Origin: SHYQ01 sp041674525 | GTDB lineage: Bacteria; Chloroflexota; Dehalococcoidia; UBA2979 | Length of the DNA: 16,310 nucleotides | NCBI GenBank assembly: GCA_041674525.1 | Contig: JBAYVN010000053.1 | Coordinates: 1 to 16,310, forward strand | Direction of reading: 5' to 3' | In this document: one piece after another, positions 6,806-13,261 of the stretch | How the letters are laid out: every line of letters begins with the position of its first letter | How positions within the stretch are numbered: position 1 is the first letter of the stretch | Position numbers and translations under genes: made by a program | Notes under the pieces: generated by a model | Databases searched by the model: none | Told to the model about the DNA's origin: nothing | Seen by the model: only the letters and a program-made list of their open reading frames with translations

Positions 6806-7891
6806 TCAGCTGAAGTCGCGCAGCGAGGCGACGGTGGCGCCGTCCAGCCGGCGCACCACGTCCGCAACCAGCCGGATCGTGGCCTCCACGTCCGCGCGGG
6901 CGATGACGCCGTTGTGGCTGTGCAGGTAGCGCGTGGGGACCGCGATGTTGATCGCGGGCGCACCTCCGCGCGTGCGCTGCATCGCCGCGCCGTCCTGGCC
7001 GTACCCGGTGAGCACGTTGAACTGCACCGGGATCCCCAGGTCGCGGGCGACCTCCAGCACGAAGTCCCGGAGGCGGAGGTTGGGCAGCATCGAGCTGTCG
7101 TGCAGGAAGAGGCTGGGCCCGCCGCCGAGGCGTTCCTGCGCCTCGTCCGGCGTGATGCCCGGGTAGTCGCCGGCGACGCCCGACTCGAGGTTGACCCCCA
7201 CGTCCGGGGCCACCTCGTAGGCGCTGGTTTCCGCGCCCCGGAGCCCCACCTCCTCCTGCACCGTCGCCACGGCGAACGTGGTGGCCGCCGCGGGCGGTGC
7301 GTCACGCAGCGCGCGCATCACCTCGATCATCACGGCGAGCCCGGCGCGGTCGTCCCACGCCTTGCCGAGGTAGAGCTCGCCACCCGCCAGCGGCGTGAAC
7401 CGGCTGTCCGGCACGATGGGATCGCCCGGCCGGATCCCGAGGCGCCCCGCCGCATCCTCGGCGCTGCGCGCACCGACGTCGATGAACATGTCGGTGCGCT
7501 CGAAGAGCTTCTTGCGCGCCTCGGGCTCCATCACGTGGACGGTCTTGATCCCGGTGATCCCGGGCACTGGACCGGCGTGCGTCAGGATCACCCAGCGCTG
7601 GTTGATCAACGCCTGGTCGAGCCAGCCCCCGAGCGGCTGGAACTTCACATAACCCTCGGGCGTGACCCGCCGAACCATCAGCCCGAGCTCATCCATGTGC
7701 GCGGTGAGCATCACGCGGGGGCGGCGCTCGGCGGGGCCCAGCCTCGCCATCAGCGAGCCGAGGCCGTCCGTCTGGATCGCGTCGGCGAGCGGTTCGAGCT
7801 CGGCGCGCACCACGGTGGCCACCGGCCCTTCGAACCCCGGCGGGCCGTACGCGTTGGACAGTGCCTCGAGCAGCCGTTCGATGTCCGCCAT
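6806..7891 (-). CDS. M42 family metallo-aminopeptidase
   Basis: Cytoplasmic, cobalt- or zinc-dependent aminopeptidase of the M42 (glutamyl aminopeptidase / FrvX-like) family, whose members assemble into hollow dodecamers that trim peptides. The 361 residues are full family length. Metal and catalytic positions are visible: AHMDELGLM (H65, D67), KAWDDRAG (D180), VQEEVG (catalytic E213 and ligand E214), NLESGVAGDYPG (E236 where many members have Asp) and RYLHSHNG (H324). The ATG is preceded by a strong GGGAGG at 5-6 nt. It is divergent from the peptide-binding lipoprotein gene, with a palindrome in the shared intergenic region, which hints at joint use of imported peptides (inference). The HpaB-like gene follows downstream and may share the transcript. 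Members of this family are sometimes labelled endoglucanase, but the peptidase role is better supported. Confidence 0.92.
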   Translation of the reverse strand: MADIERLLEALSNAYGPPGFEGPVATVVRAELEPLADAIQTDGLGSLMARLGPAERRPRVMLTAHMDELGLMVRRVTPEGYVKFQPLGGWLDQALINQRWVILTHAGPVPGITGIKTVHVMEPEARKKLFERTDMFIDVGARSAEDAAGRLGIRPGDPIVPDSRFTPLAGGELYLGKAWDDRAGLAVMIEVMRALRDAPPAAATTFAVATVQEEVGLRGAETSAYEVAPDVGVNLESGVAGDYPGITPDEAQERLGGGPSLFLHDSSMLPNLRLRDFVLEVARDLGIPVQFNVLTGYGQDGAAMQRTRGGAPAINIAVPTRYLHSHNGVIARADVEATIRLVADVVRRLDGATVASLRDFS

Positions 7892-7983
7892 GGCAGCCTC
7901 CCATCAGCCCGAGGATACGCGGCCCTCGCGAGTGCGTGAGGGCGCCGCCTGCGCGTCGCTCGCAGGGGCGCGCAGTTGTGTGG

Positions 7984-8015
7984 ATTGCGCTTGTGATGTA
8001 TCACACAGGTAATTT
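7984..8015 (+). promoter_or_regulatory. Candidate promoter for the solute-binding protein gene
   Basis: An AT-richer stretch with TTGCGC at 7985-7990 as a possible -35 and GTAATTT around 8009-8015 as a possible -10, with 18-19 nt between them. The palindrome at 7992-8005 would lie between the two boxes, the usual place for a repressor site. The boxes are weak and assigned by eye. Confidence 0.3.
7992..8005. promoter_or_regulatory. Palindromic operator-like site TGTGAT-GT-ATCACA
   Basis: TGTGATGTATCACA has two perfect 6-bp inverted arms around a 2-bp centre, in the 203-bp region between the divergent M42 peptidase and solute-binding protein genes. The arms resemble CRP/FNR-type half sites (TGTGA/TCACA), but the spacing is 4 bp instead of the 6 bp of a CRP site; a GntR-type operator is an alternative. 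It lies between candidate -35 and -10 boxes of the rightward gene, and the minus strand reads TGTGATACA, an extended -10-like string. A transcription-factor site that serves one or both genes is plausible but unproven. Confidence 0.45.
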
Positions 8016-8094
8016 GCCTTCCGCCGCGTGACGGGAGGCAACGGGGTCCGCCACCTCGTGGCAGGGATCCTGGTTTGCAGGAGGGGAGTGAGAA

Positions 8095-9838
8095 ATGAGC
8101 GAATCGCGATACTGGCAGCGCAGGGGTGGTCCGGCGCTCGACCGCAGGACGTTCCTGCGCGGTGCGGCGGTGACGGGAGCGGGCGCTGCCGCGTTCCTGG
8201 CCGGCTGCCGCTCGGCGTCCCCGACGACTCCGGCGCCGCAGGCCGCGACAGGCGGTGCGGCTCCCCCCCGCGCAGGCAGCGATCTTCGCGGTGCCCGAGG
8301 GCAAGCGCGGCGGCACCTTCACGCGCGGCGGCCTGGACCCCACTACCGGCTGGGACCCCCACGGGACGATCTCGTACCTGACGGACAACGTCACCGAGCC
8401 GATGCACATCAAGCTCATCCGGCACGACTACCGGAAGTCACCGCCGTACTTCAACGGCAACGAGGAGCTGATCATCGGCGAGCTCGCCGAGAAGTGGGAA
8501 TCACCGGACCCGCTGACCTACAACTTCACCCTGCGCCGGGGCATCAACTGGCCGGACCAGGAGCCCGTGAAGGGCCGTCCGGTCACCGCGCAGGACGTGA
8601 AGTACTCGTTCGACCACGCGAAGCTGCCCACCAGCCAGACGCAGGAATACGTCTTCAACAACATCAAGTCGGTCACGGCGATCGACGACTACACGCTGCA
8701 GATCAAGGCGAACTACCCGAACTGGCGCTTCGCGATCGACCTCGACTCCTACAACACCCAGGTGCTGCCGAAGGGGATCTACGAGTGGGCCGGTGCTGAC
8801 GGACTGAAGGGGCCCGACAAGGGCGTTGGCGCCGGACCGTGGGCGCTCGAGGACTACAAGCCGGGCTCCATCATCAAGTGGAAGCCGAACGAGTCGTACC
8901 GCAAGGTCTTCGGCGTGCCGTACTTCGATCACCTGAACGTCGCCATCCTCTCGTCTGGCGCCCCCACCGACAAGGCATGGATCGCGAAGACGACCAACGT
9001 GTACGCGATTGGTTCGGGCCTCCTCGACCAGATGGTGAAGGCCCGCCCGGACGCGAAGATCGTGAAGGAGTACTACGCGGCCACCTCCACGAACGGCGTG
9101 TTCATGAAGGTGCACCAGAAGCCGTTCGATGACGTGCGCGTTCGCCGCGCGATGTCGATGGCCGTCGATCGGGACGGCTGGGGCAAGACGCTGCAGGTGC
9201 CGTTCAAGTGGGAGAGCGGTCCGGTCACCTGGGGCTACCCGACGTGGAAGCTGGTGCCCGAGAAGATGCCGGCCGAGACCCTGAAGTGGTTGAAGCACGA
9301 CCCCGCGGAAGCGACCAAGCTCACCGCCGCCGCGGGCATCTCCGCCAGCAAGGAGTACATCATCCACGAGTACCCCTACAGCGCGACCACGACCTCCGAC
9401 TGCCAGCTGATGATCGACTCCTTCAGAAAGGTTGGTCTCAACACCAAGCTGAAGGTCTACGAGTACAACAACTGGCTGGCTACGGCGTACATCGGCAAGT
9501 ATGACGACCTGCTATACGGCCCGGACAACCTGGACCGCATCACGCAGCAGCTGGCAGACCGCCTGCAGGCGGGCTCGTCGCGCAACCACTCGGACGTGGG
9601 TGACGACACGACGACGAAGCTCCTGAAGGACTTCCAGGGAGCAAAGGGCCCCACCGAGGCGAAGCCGATCAACGATCAGCTCCAGCTCCGCTCGGTGGAC
9701 CAGGCCTTCTGTGTCTACAAGCCGCAGGGCGTGTCCATGCACATGTGGGACGCCAACCTGATGAACTACGGCGACAACGGCGACTACGCCCTGTACTACC
9801 AGGACTCGTACCGCGCCGCGTTCATGTGGTGGGCGTAA
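8095..9838 (+). CDS. Peptide ABC transporter solute-binding lipoprotein (family 5), frameshifted in this sequence
   Basis: Extracytoplasmic family 5 (DppA/OppA-like) substrate-binding protein. The ATG at 8095 follows AGGAGGGGAG and encodes a Tat lipoprotein signal: twin arginines in DRRTFLRG (16-23), a hydrophobic stretch, and lipobox LAGC with the lipidated Cys at 38. After a short Ala/Pro/Thr linker the frame is lost at seven Cs (8263-8269). From there the mature protein continues in the next frame as AQAAIFAVPEGKRGGTF and onward to the TAA at 9836-9838. Removing one C rejoins the frames exactly and gives about 580 residues, normal for the family. Landmarks after the shift are VTAQDVKYSFDHAKLP and PFDDVRVRRAMSMAVDRDGWG. 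Either the shift is a homopolymer sequencing error, or the gene is really broken or phase-variable. No permease or ATPase genes accompany it, so it is an orphan binding protein. The next genes are on the opposite strand. Confidence 0.85.
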
Positions 9839-9840
9839 CT

Positions 9841-9867
9841 CGCCTCGGCTGAGCACGCCGCGAGGCG
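9841..9867. terminator. Hairpin just after the solute-binding protein gene
   Basis: CGCCTCG and CGAGGCG form a perfect 7-bp stem around a 13-nt loop and start 2 nt after the TAA. No T-run follows, so it is at best a weak or Rho-assisted terminator, or a 3'-end stabiliser. Confidence 0.35.
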
Positions 9868-9895
9868 TCGCGGGGCATTGCCATGTATCGTGTGT

Positions 9896-9923
9896 GGCCT
9901 CGGAGCTCTCGGGCTCCGGGGCC
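9896..9923. terminator. 11-bp hairpin between convergent genes
   Basis: GGCCTCGGAGC, loop TCTCGG, GCTCCGGGGCC pairs over 11 bp with a single T-G wobble. It sits between the ends of the rightward solute-binding protein gene and the leftward DUF503 gene, where a bidirectional terminator is expected. Neither strand shows a T-run, which is common in high-GC genomes. The fold is clear; the terminator role is inferred from position. Confidence 0.5.
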
Positions 9924-9950
9924 ACTCCGTGCTCGGAAGGCGCGATGTTC

Positions 9951-10298
9951 TCAGGAGGCGCCGTCCTCCTCCGGCCGGTCCGCGATCACGTAGCGTTCCT
10001 CGAGCACCCGCGCGTCCAGGCGTTCATCGATCACGCTCGCGACGCCATCGAGGTCGTCGATGATGAAGCGCCGGAGCTCCTCCACCTGCGCGCGCGCCGC
10101 ATCGTCATCGTCCGCGACCACGGCGAAGCCCAGCTGCGCACCGCGCACCCGCTCGTGCATCCCCACCTCGGCGATCGACACCGGGCGCCACGCCCGCACA
10201 CGCGCGAGGAGCGGCCGGATGACGGTGCGCTTGTCCTCCAGCGACGTGGCATGCGGGATCTCGATGGTCAGCAGCGCGGTGGCGATCACCATCGACAT
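9951..10298 (-). CDS. DUF503 (YlxP-like) family protein
   Basis: The 115-residue protein matches DUF503: an N-terminal strand (MVIATALLTIEIP), SLEDKRTVIRPLLARVRA (the family's 'SLKDKR' block), VSIAEVGMHERVRGAQLGFAVVADD, and an acidic helical C-terminus. DUF503/YlxP genes commonly sit in the nusA-infB-rbfA cluster and the family is small and poorly characterised; ribosome-linked roles have been suggested from that context. Here it is instead last in a leftward group behind a PNPOx-like gene (25-bp gap) and a metal ATPase. The ATG has GGGAG 5 nt upstream. A second ATG two codons on is possible. Biochemical function is unknown. Confidence 0.82.
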   Translation of the reverse strand: MSMVIATALLTIEIPHATSLEDKRTVIRPLLARVRAWRPVSIAEVGMHERVRGAQLGFAVVADDDDAARAQVEELRRFIIDDLDGVASVIDERLDARVLEERYVIADRPEEDGAS

Positions 10299-10323
10299 AT
10301 CGGCTCCCGGTCCCGTTCGGGGG

Positions 10324-10740
10324 TCAGGGCTTGCTGTTGTCCCATGAGGCGAACTTCACCGGGCGGATGCGCGCGAACACGCGGCCGCGCCGCGCCTCGG
10401 TGGGGAGCTGATCCTCGGGCACCCCACGGGCGCGGGCCCCGGCGCGCGTCAGCTCGATGAGGTCCGCGGGGTCCTCCACTAGCGTCGCGTCGCCCTGAAT
10501 CACCACGCCCTTCAGGTCGTTCCGGGCGCTCCCGGCGTCCAGCAGCAGGCAGACGCTCGGGTTGCGCCGGACGTTCACGCGCCGCTGCCCGCGCATGTGG
10601 ATCACGATGTCGTCGCCCTGGCGGAAGTAGCCGAGCGGCACGATGTGCGGATAGCCGTCGCTCCCCACGGTCGCCACGCGGAGCCACTGGGGTCCGTGAT
10701 CCAGCCACGCATAGATTTCGTCGCGCGTCATCTCGGCCAT
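10324..10740 (-). CDS. PNPOx-like split-barrel flavin/F420-binding protein
   Basis: The 138-residue protein has the pyridoxamine-5'-phosphate-oxidase-like split-barrel pattern. WLRVATVGSDGYPHIVPLGYF (20-40) is the typical first two strands; IHMRGQRRVNVRRNPSVCLLLD follows, then GVVIQGDATLVED, and the protein ends in VKFASWDNSK, a tail seen in small PPOX-class proteins that bind FMN or coenzyme F420. The substrate cannot be told from sequence, and true PNP oxidase (pdxH) is unlikely at this length. The ATG at 10740 has GGGGAG 5 nt upstream. The 27-bp gap from the ATPase gene and 25-bp gap to DUF503 mean it is very probably the middle gene of a three-gene operon. A redox role beside a di-iron-linked metal pump is conceivable but is only inference. 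Confidence 0.85.
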   Translation of the reverse strand: MAEMTRDEIYAWLDHGPQWLRVATVGSDGYPHIVPLGYFRQGDDIVIHMRGQRRVNVRRNPSVCLLLDAGSARNDLKGVVIQGDATLVEDPADLIELTRAGARARGVPEDQLPTEARRGRVFARIRPVKFASWDNSKP

Positions 10741-10767
10741 GTCCGCTCCCCTGGCGCCTCGCGCCCG

Positions 10768-13062
10768 CTATCCGTCGCTCAGCTCGTGGAACAGCTCCTC
10801 CTCCTGCGCGTTGTGCAGGCGCAGGATGGAGTGCAGGCCGTACAGCACCCGCTGGAACTCCTGGCGTTCCCCGGGCGTGGGGCCCTCGGCTGCCAGGTGC
10901 TGGTGCAGCGTCGAGAACTGGCGTGCCTGCAGCTCCAGCTCGTGGTGCGCGCGGCTCAGCGTGCCCAGCGGGTCGTCCCCGCGGATCGCCTGGCCGAGCA
11001 GCGGGTACACCCGCCGCTCGTCCTCGCGCTCGTGCGGGATCAGCACGTCGTCGATCAGCGCGCGGGCCTCGTCCAGCAGGCGCTCGACCGCCGCGTTGTC
11101 CTGTCCCTCCAGCTGGTCGGCCACCTCGCGCAATCGGTCCACGCCCGCGTCGATGACGCGGTGCTCCTGCCGGAGCTCCCGGATGAGATCGAGGCTCACG
11201 TTGCCGCGCATCCGCGGGCGCCGCATCGGGGTGAGCGCGCGCAGCGCCCACAGGATCGCGGCCGCGTCGATGCCCTCCTGCAGCAGCGCGCCTGCGACCG
11301 GGACCAGCATGCCGAAGGCGGCCGCGCCCATCGCCACGAACGACAGGAGCATGCCGAGCAGCACGCTCTCGCGCGCGATGCGGCGCGTGCGCTGGGCGAT
11401 GCGCAGCGCCTCCTCCAGCCGGTCAATGCGATCGACCGTGATCACGATGTCCGCAGCCTCGGACGAGGCCGTCGCGCCGCGGGCGCCCATCGCCACGCCC
11501 ACGTCGGCGCTGGCGAGCGCGGCGGCGTCGTTGATGCCGTCGCCGATCATCGCCGTCGTGCCGTCGTCGTCGTGACGCGCCGCCGCGACGGCGAGCACCT
11601 TCGCCTCAGGCGATTGCTCGGCGAGCACCCGATCGACGCCGACCGCGGACCCGACCGCGGTCGCGGCCTCCTCGCGGTCGCCGGTGACCATCACCGTCTC
11701 GCGCACGCCGAGCCGCTTGAGCGCGCGGAGCGTGCGAGGGGTGTCCGGCCGGATCGGGTCGTCCAGCAGCACCGCCCCCGCCAGCACACCGTCCGCGGCG
11801 ACCACCACGTGCGATCCGCCGTGGCGCATGATCCGTCGCTGCAGATCCGGGTTGGCAGGCTGCGATAGCTGCGAGGAGACCCAGCGCAGGCTCCCCACCA
11901 CCACGCGGCGCCCGTCCACCACCCCCTGGACCCCGCCGCCCGGAACCTCCACGGACTCCGTGGGCATGGCGAGGTCCACGCGCCGCTCGTGCGCCGCGCG
12001 CACCACGGCCGCCGCCAGCACGTGCGACGACACCTGGTCCACCGACGCCGCCAGCCGCAGCACCGTCGGGGCCTCGAAGCGTCCGCCGTCCACCACGATG
12101 TCCGCGAGCCGCGGCGCGCCCATCGTCAGCGTGCCGGTCTTGTCGAAGAAGACGGTCGTCGTGCGCGCGAGCGCCTCGAGCGCCCCGCCGTCGCGCACGA
12201 TCACCCCGCGCTGGGCGGCGCGGGAGATCCCCGAGACGATGGCGATGGGTGCGGCGAGCAGCAGCGGGCACGGTGTAGCGACCACGAGCACCGCCAGCGC
12301 GCGCACCGGGTCGCCGCTCGCGACCCACGCCGCTCCCGCCACCACCAGCGTCACCGGCACGAAGATCGCGGCGTAGCGGTCCGCCAGGCGCACGAACGGC
12401 GACTTCGCGTTCTGTGCGCTCTCCACGAGGCGGATGATCCCCGCGTATGTGCTGCCCTCGGCGGTCGCGGTGGCGCGCATCTGGAACGGCGCGCCGGCGT
12501 TCACCACTCCGCTGGAGACCGCGTCACCGATCCCGCGATCCACCAGGCGTGATTCGCCGGTCAGCGCAGACTCGTCCAGCATCGCCGGCTGGAGCAGCGT
12601 CCCGTCCACGGGGATGCTGTCCGCTTCCTTGATCAGCAGCTGGTCGCCGGCGCGCACCTCGGTTACCGGGATGTCGGTGAGGGTGGTGCCGTCCATACGA
12701 TGCGCGGTCTGCGGGGCGCGCCGCAGCAGCGCGGACAGCTCGCGTTCCGCGCGTCCGGCGGCATACTGCTCCAGCGCCGCTCCGGTGCTCAGCATCAGCG
12801 CGACTACCGCAGCGGTCAGGTACTCGCCGAAGCTAAGCGCGCCCGCCATCGCGAGGATCGCGATCAGGTCGACGCCCGCCTGCCGGGCCAGCAGCTGTCG
12901 CACGGTGTCGACGAGCAGGGGCAGCAGCGCCAGCACTGAGATGACCGCCCACAGCGCATCGGCCGTGCTCACATATCCAGCCCATCGCAGTCCCAGGCCG
13001 CCCAGCAGCCCGGCGGCGGTGACGATGAGCAGGAATCGCGTGATCCAGCGAGAATCGATCAT
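10768..13062 (-). CDS. P1B-5-type metal ATPase with C-terminal hemerythrin domain
   Basis: Metal-exporting P-type ATPase of the inner membrane, 764 residues. There is no N-terminal heavy-metal-binding domain: paired helices begin at about residues 9-53 and 62-95. In order: actuator TGES (168-171), transmembrane metal site TPC (263-265, in VATPCPLLLA), phosphorylation site DKTGT (D307), nucleotide-domain H347, MVTGD (458-462), GDGIND (507-512), and two last helices (about 565-607). After residue 620 a hemerythrin-like four-helix domain follows, with candidate di-iron ligands H634, H677 and E681 (HEREDE region), H706/H707, H744 or H750, and E754. A TPC motif plus C-terminal hemerythrin is the signature of P1B-5 ATPases such as Nia of Sinorhizobium, linked to Ni2+/Fe2+ efflux. 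Odd points are SSHVLA where most P1B pumps have SxHP, and ILWALR where an Asn is common. The ATG has GGAG 9 nt upstream. It heads an operon with the PNPOx-like and DUF503 genes. Confidence 0.93.
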   Translation of the reverse strand: MIDSRWITRFLLIVTAAGLLGGLGLRWAGYVSTADALWAVISVLALLPLLVDTVRQLLARQAGVDLIAILAMAGALSFGEYLTAAVVALMLSTGAALEQYAAGRAERELSALLRRAPQTAHRMDGTTLTDIPVTEVRAGDQLLIKEADSIPVDGTLLQPAMLDESALTGESRLVDRGIGDAVSSGVVNAGAPFQMRATATAEGSTYAGIIRLVESAQNAKSPFVRLADRYAAIFVPVTLVVAGAAWVASGDPVRALAVLVVATPCPLLLAAPIAIVSGISRAAQRGVIVRDGGALEALARTTTVFFDKTGTLTMGAPRLADIVVDGGRFEAPTVLRLAASVDQVSSHVLAAAVVRAAHERRVDLAMPTESVEVPGGGVQGVVDGRRVVVGSLRWVSSQLSQPANPDLQRRIMRHGGSHVVVAADGVLAGAVLLDDPIRPDTPRTLRALKRLGVRETVMVTGDREEAATAVGSAVGVDRVLAEQSPEAKVLAVAAARHDDDGTTAMIGDGINDAAALASADVGVAMGARGATASSEAADIVITVDRIDRLEEALRIAQRTRRIARESVLLGMLLSFVAMGAAAFGMLVPVAGALLQEGIDAAAILWALRALTPMRRPRMRGNVSLDLIRELRQEHRVIDAGVDRLREVADQLEGQDNAAVERLLDEARALIDDVLIPHEREDERRVYPLLGQAIRGDDPLGTLSRAHHELELQARQFSTLHQHLAAEGPTPGERQEFQRVLYGLHSILRLHNAQEEELFHELSDG

Positions 13063-13067
13063 GATCG
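13056..13067. other. Palindrome over the ATPase start codon
   Basis: CGATCATGATCG is a perfect 12-bp palindrome centred on the ATPase ATG. It could be a protein-binding site or a small mRNA stem that hides the start codon. It could equally be a coincidence of the MID codons. Confidence 0.2.
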
Positions 13068-13119
13068 CGGACTCCGTTGACCGGGGCTCGGCGGCCCTGC
13101 GGCCGCTCGCGTTGCCGCG

Positions 13120-13125
13120 ATTATA
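13120..13125 (-). promoter_or_regulatory. Candidate -10 box (TATAAT) for the metal ATPase operon
   Basis: The minus strand reads GTCTATAATCG, a consensus TATAAT, in the 199-bp region between the divergent ATPase and MFS genes. It would start the ATPase transcript near 13113 with a leader of about 50 nt. The -35 area is poor but contains the palindrome CGGAT-G-ATCCG (13138-13148), so control by a bound regulator is possible. I see no equally good promoter for the rightward MFS gene. Confidence 0.45.
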
Positions 13126-13137
13126 GACTGCGGGCCC

Positions 13138-13148
13138 CGGATGATCCG
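13138..13148. promoter_or_regulatory. Inverted repeat CGGAT-G-ATCCG at the ATPase -35 region
   Basis: Two perfect 5-bp arms around one base cover the position where the -35 element of the ATPase promoter should lie. A metal-responsive or redox repressor could act here and could also affect the divergent MFS gene. Short arms make chance occurrence possible. Confidence 0.3.
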
Positions 13149-13261
13149 CGAGGTGGCCCGGCGGGATCCGAGGAGCACCTGAGCGCGATGCGGCGCAGAA
13201 TAGACACCCTGCTCGCTCGCCGGCCCATCACCCGTTCTGCGGCAATCCGAGATAGGCGCAC

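Noticed and set aside
5367..6929. Rightward open frame of 520 codons
   Set aside because: Its length is striking, but it is antisense to the HpaB-like and M42 genes, whose family motifs are unmistakable.
10597..11868. Rightward open frame of 423 codons
   Set aside because: Antisense to the ATPase and PNPOx-like genes; His/Arg/Val-rich with no motif.
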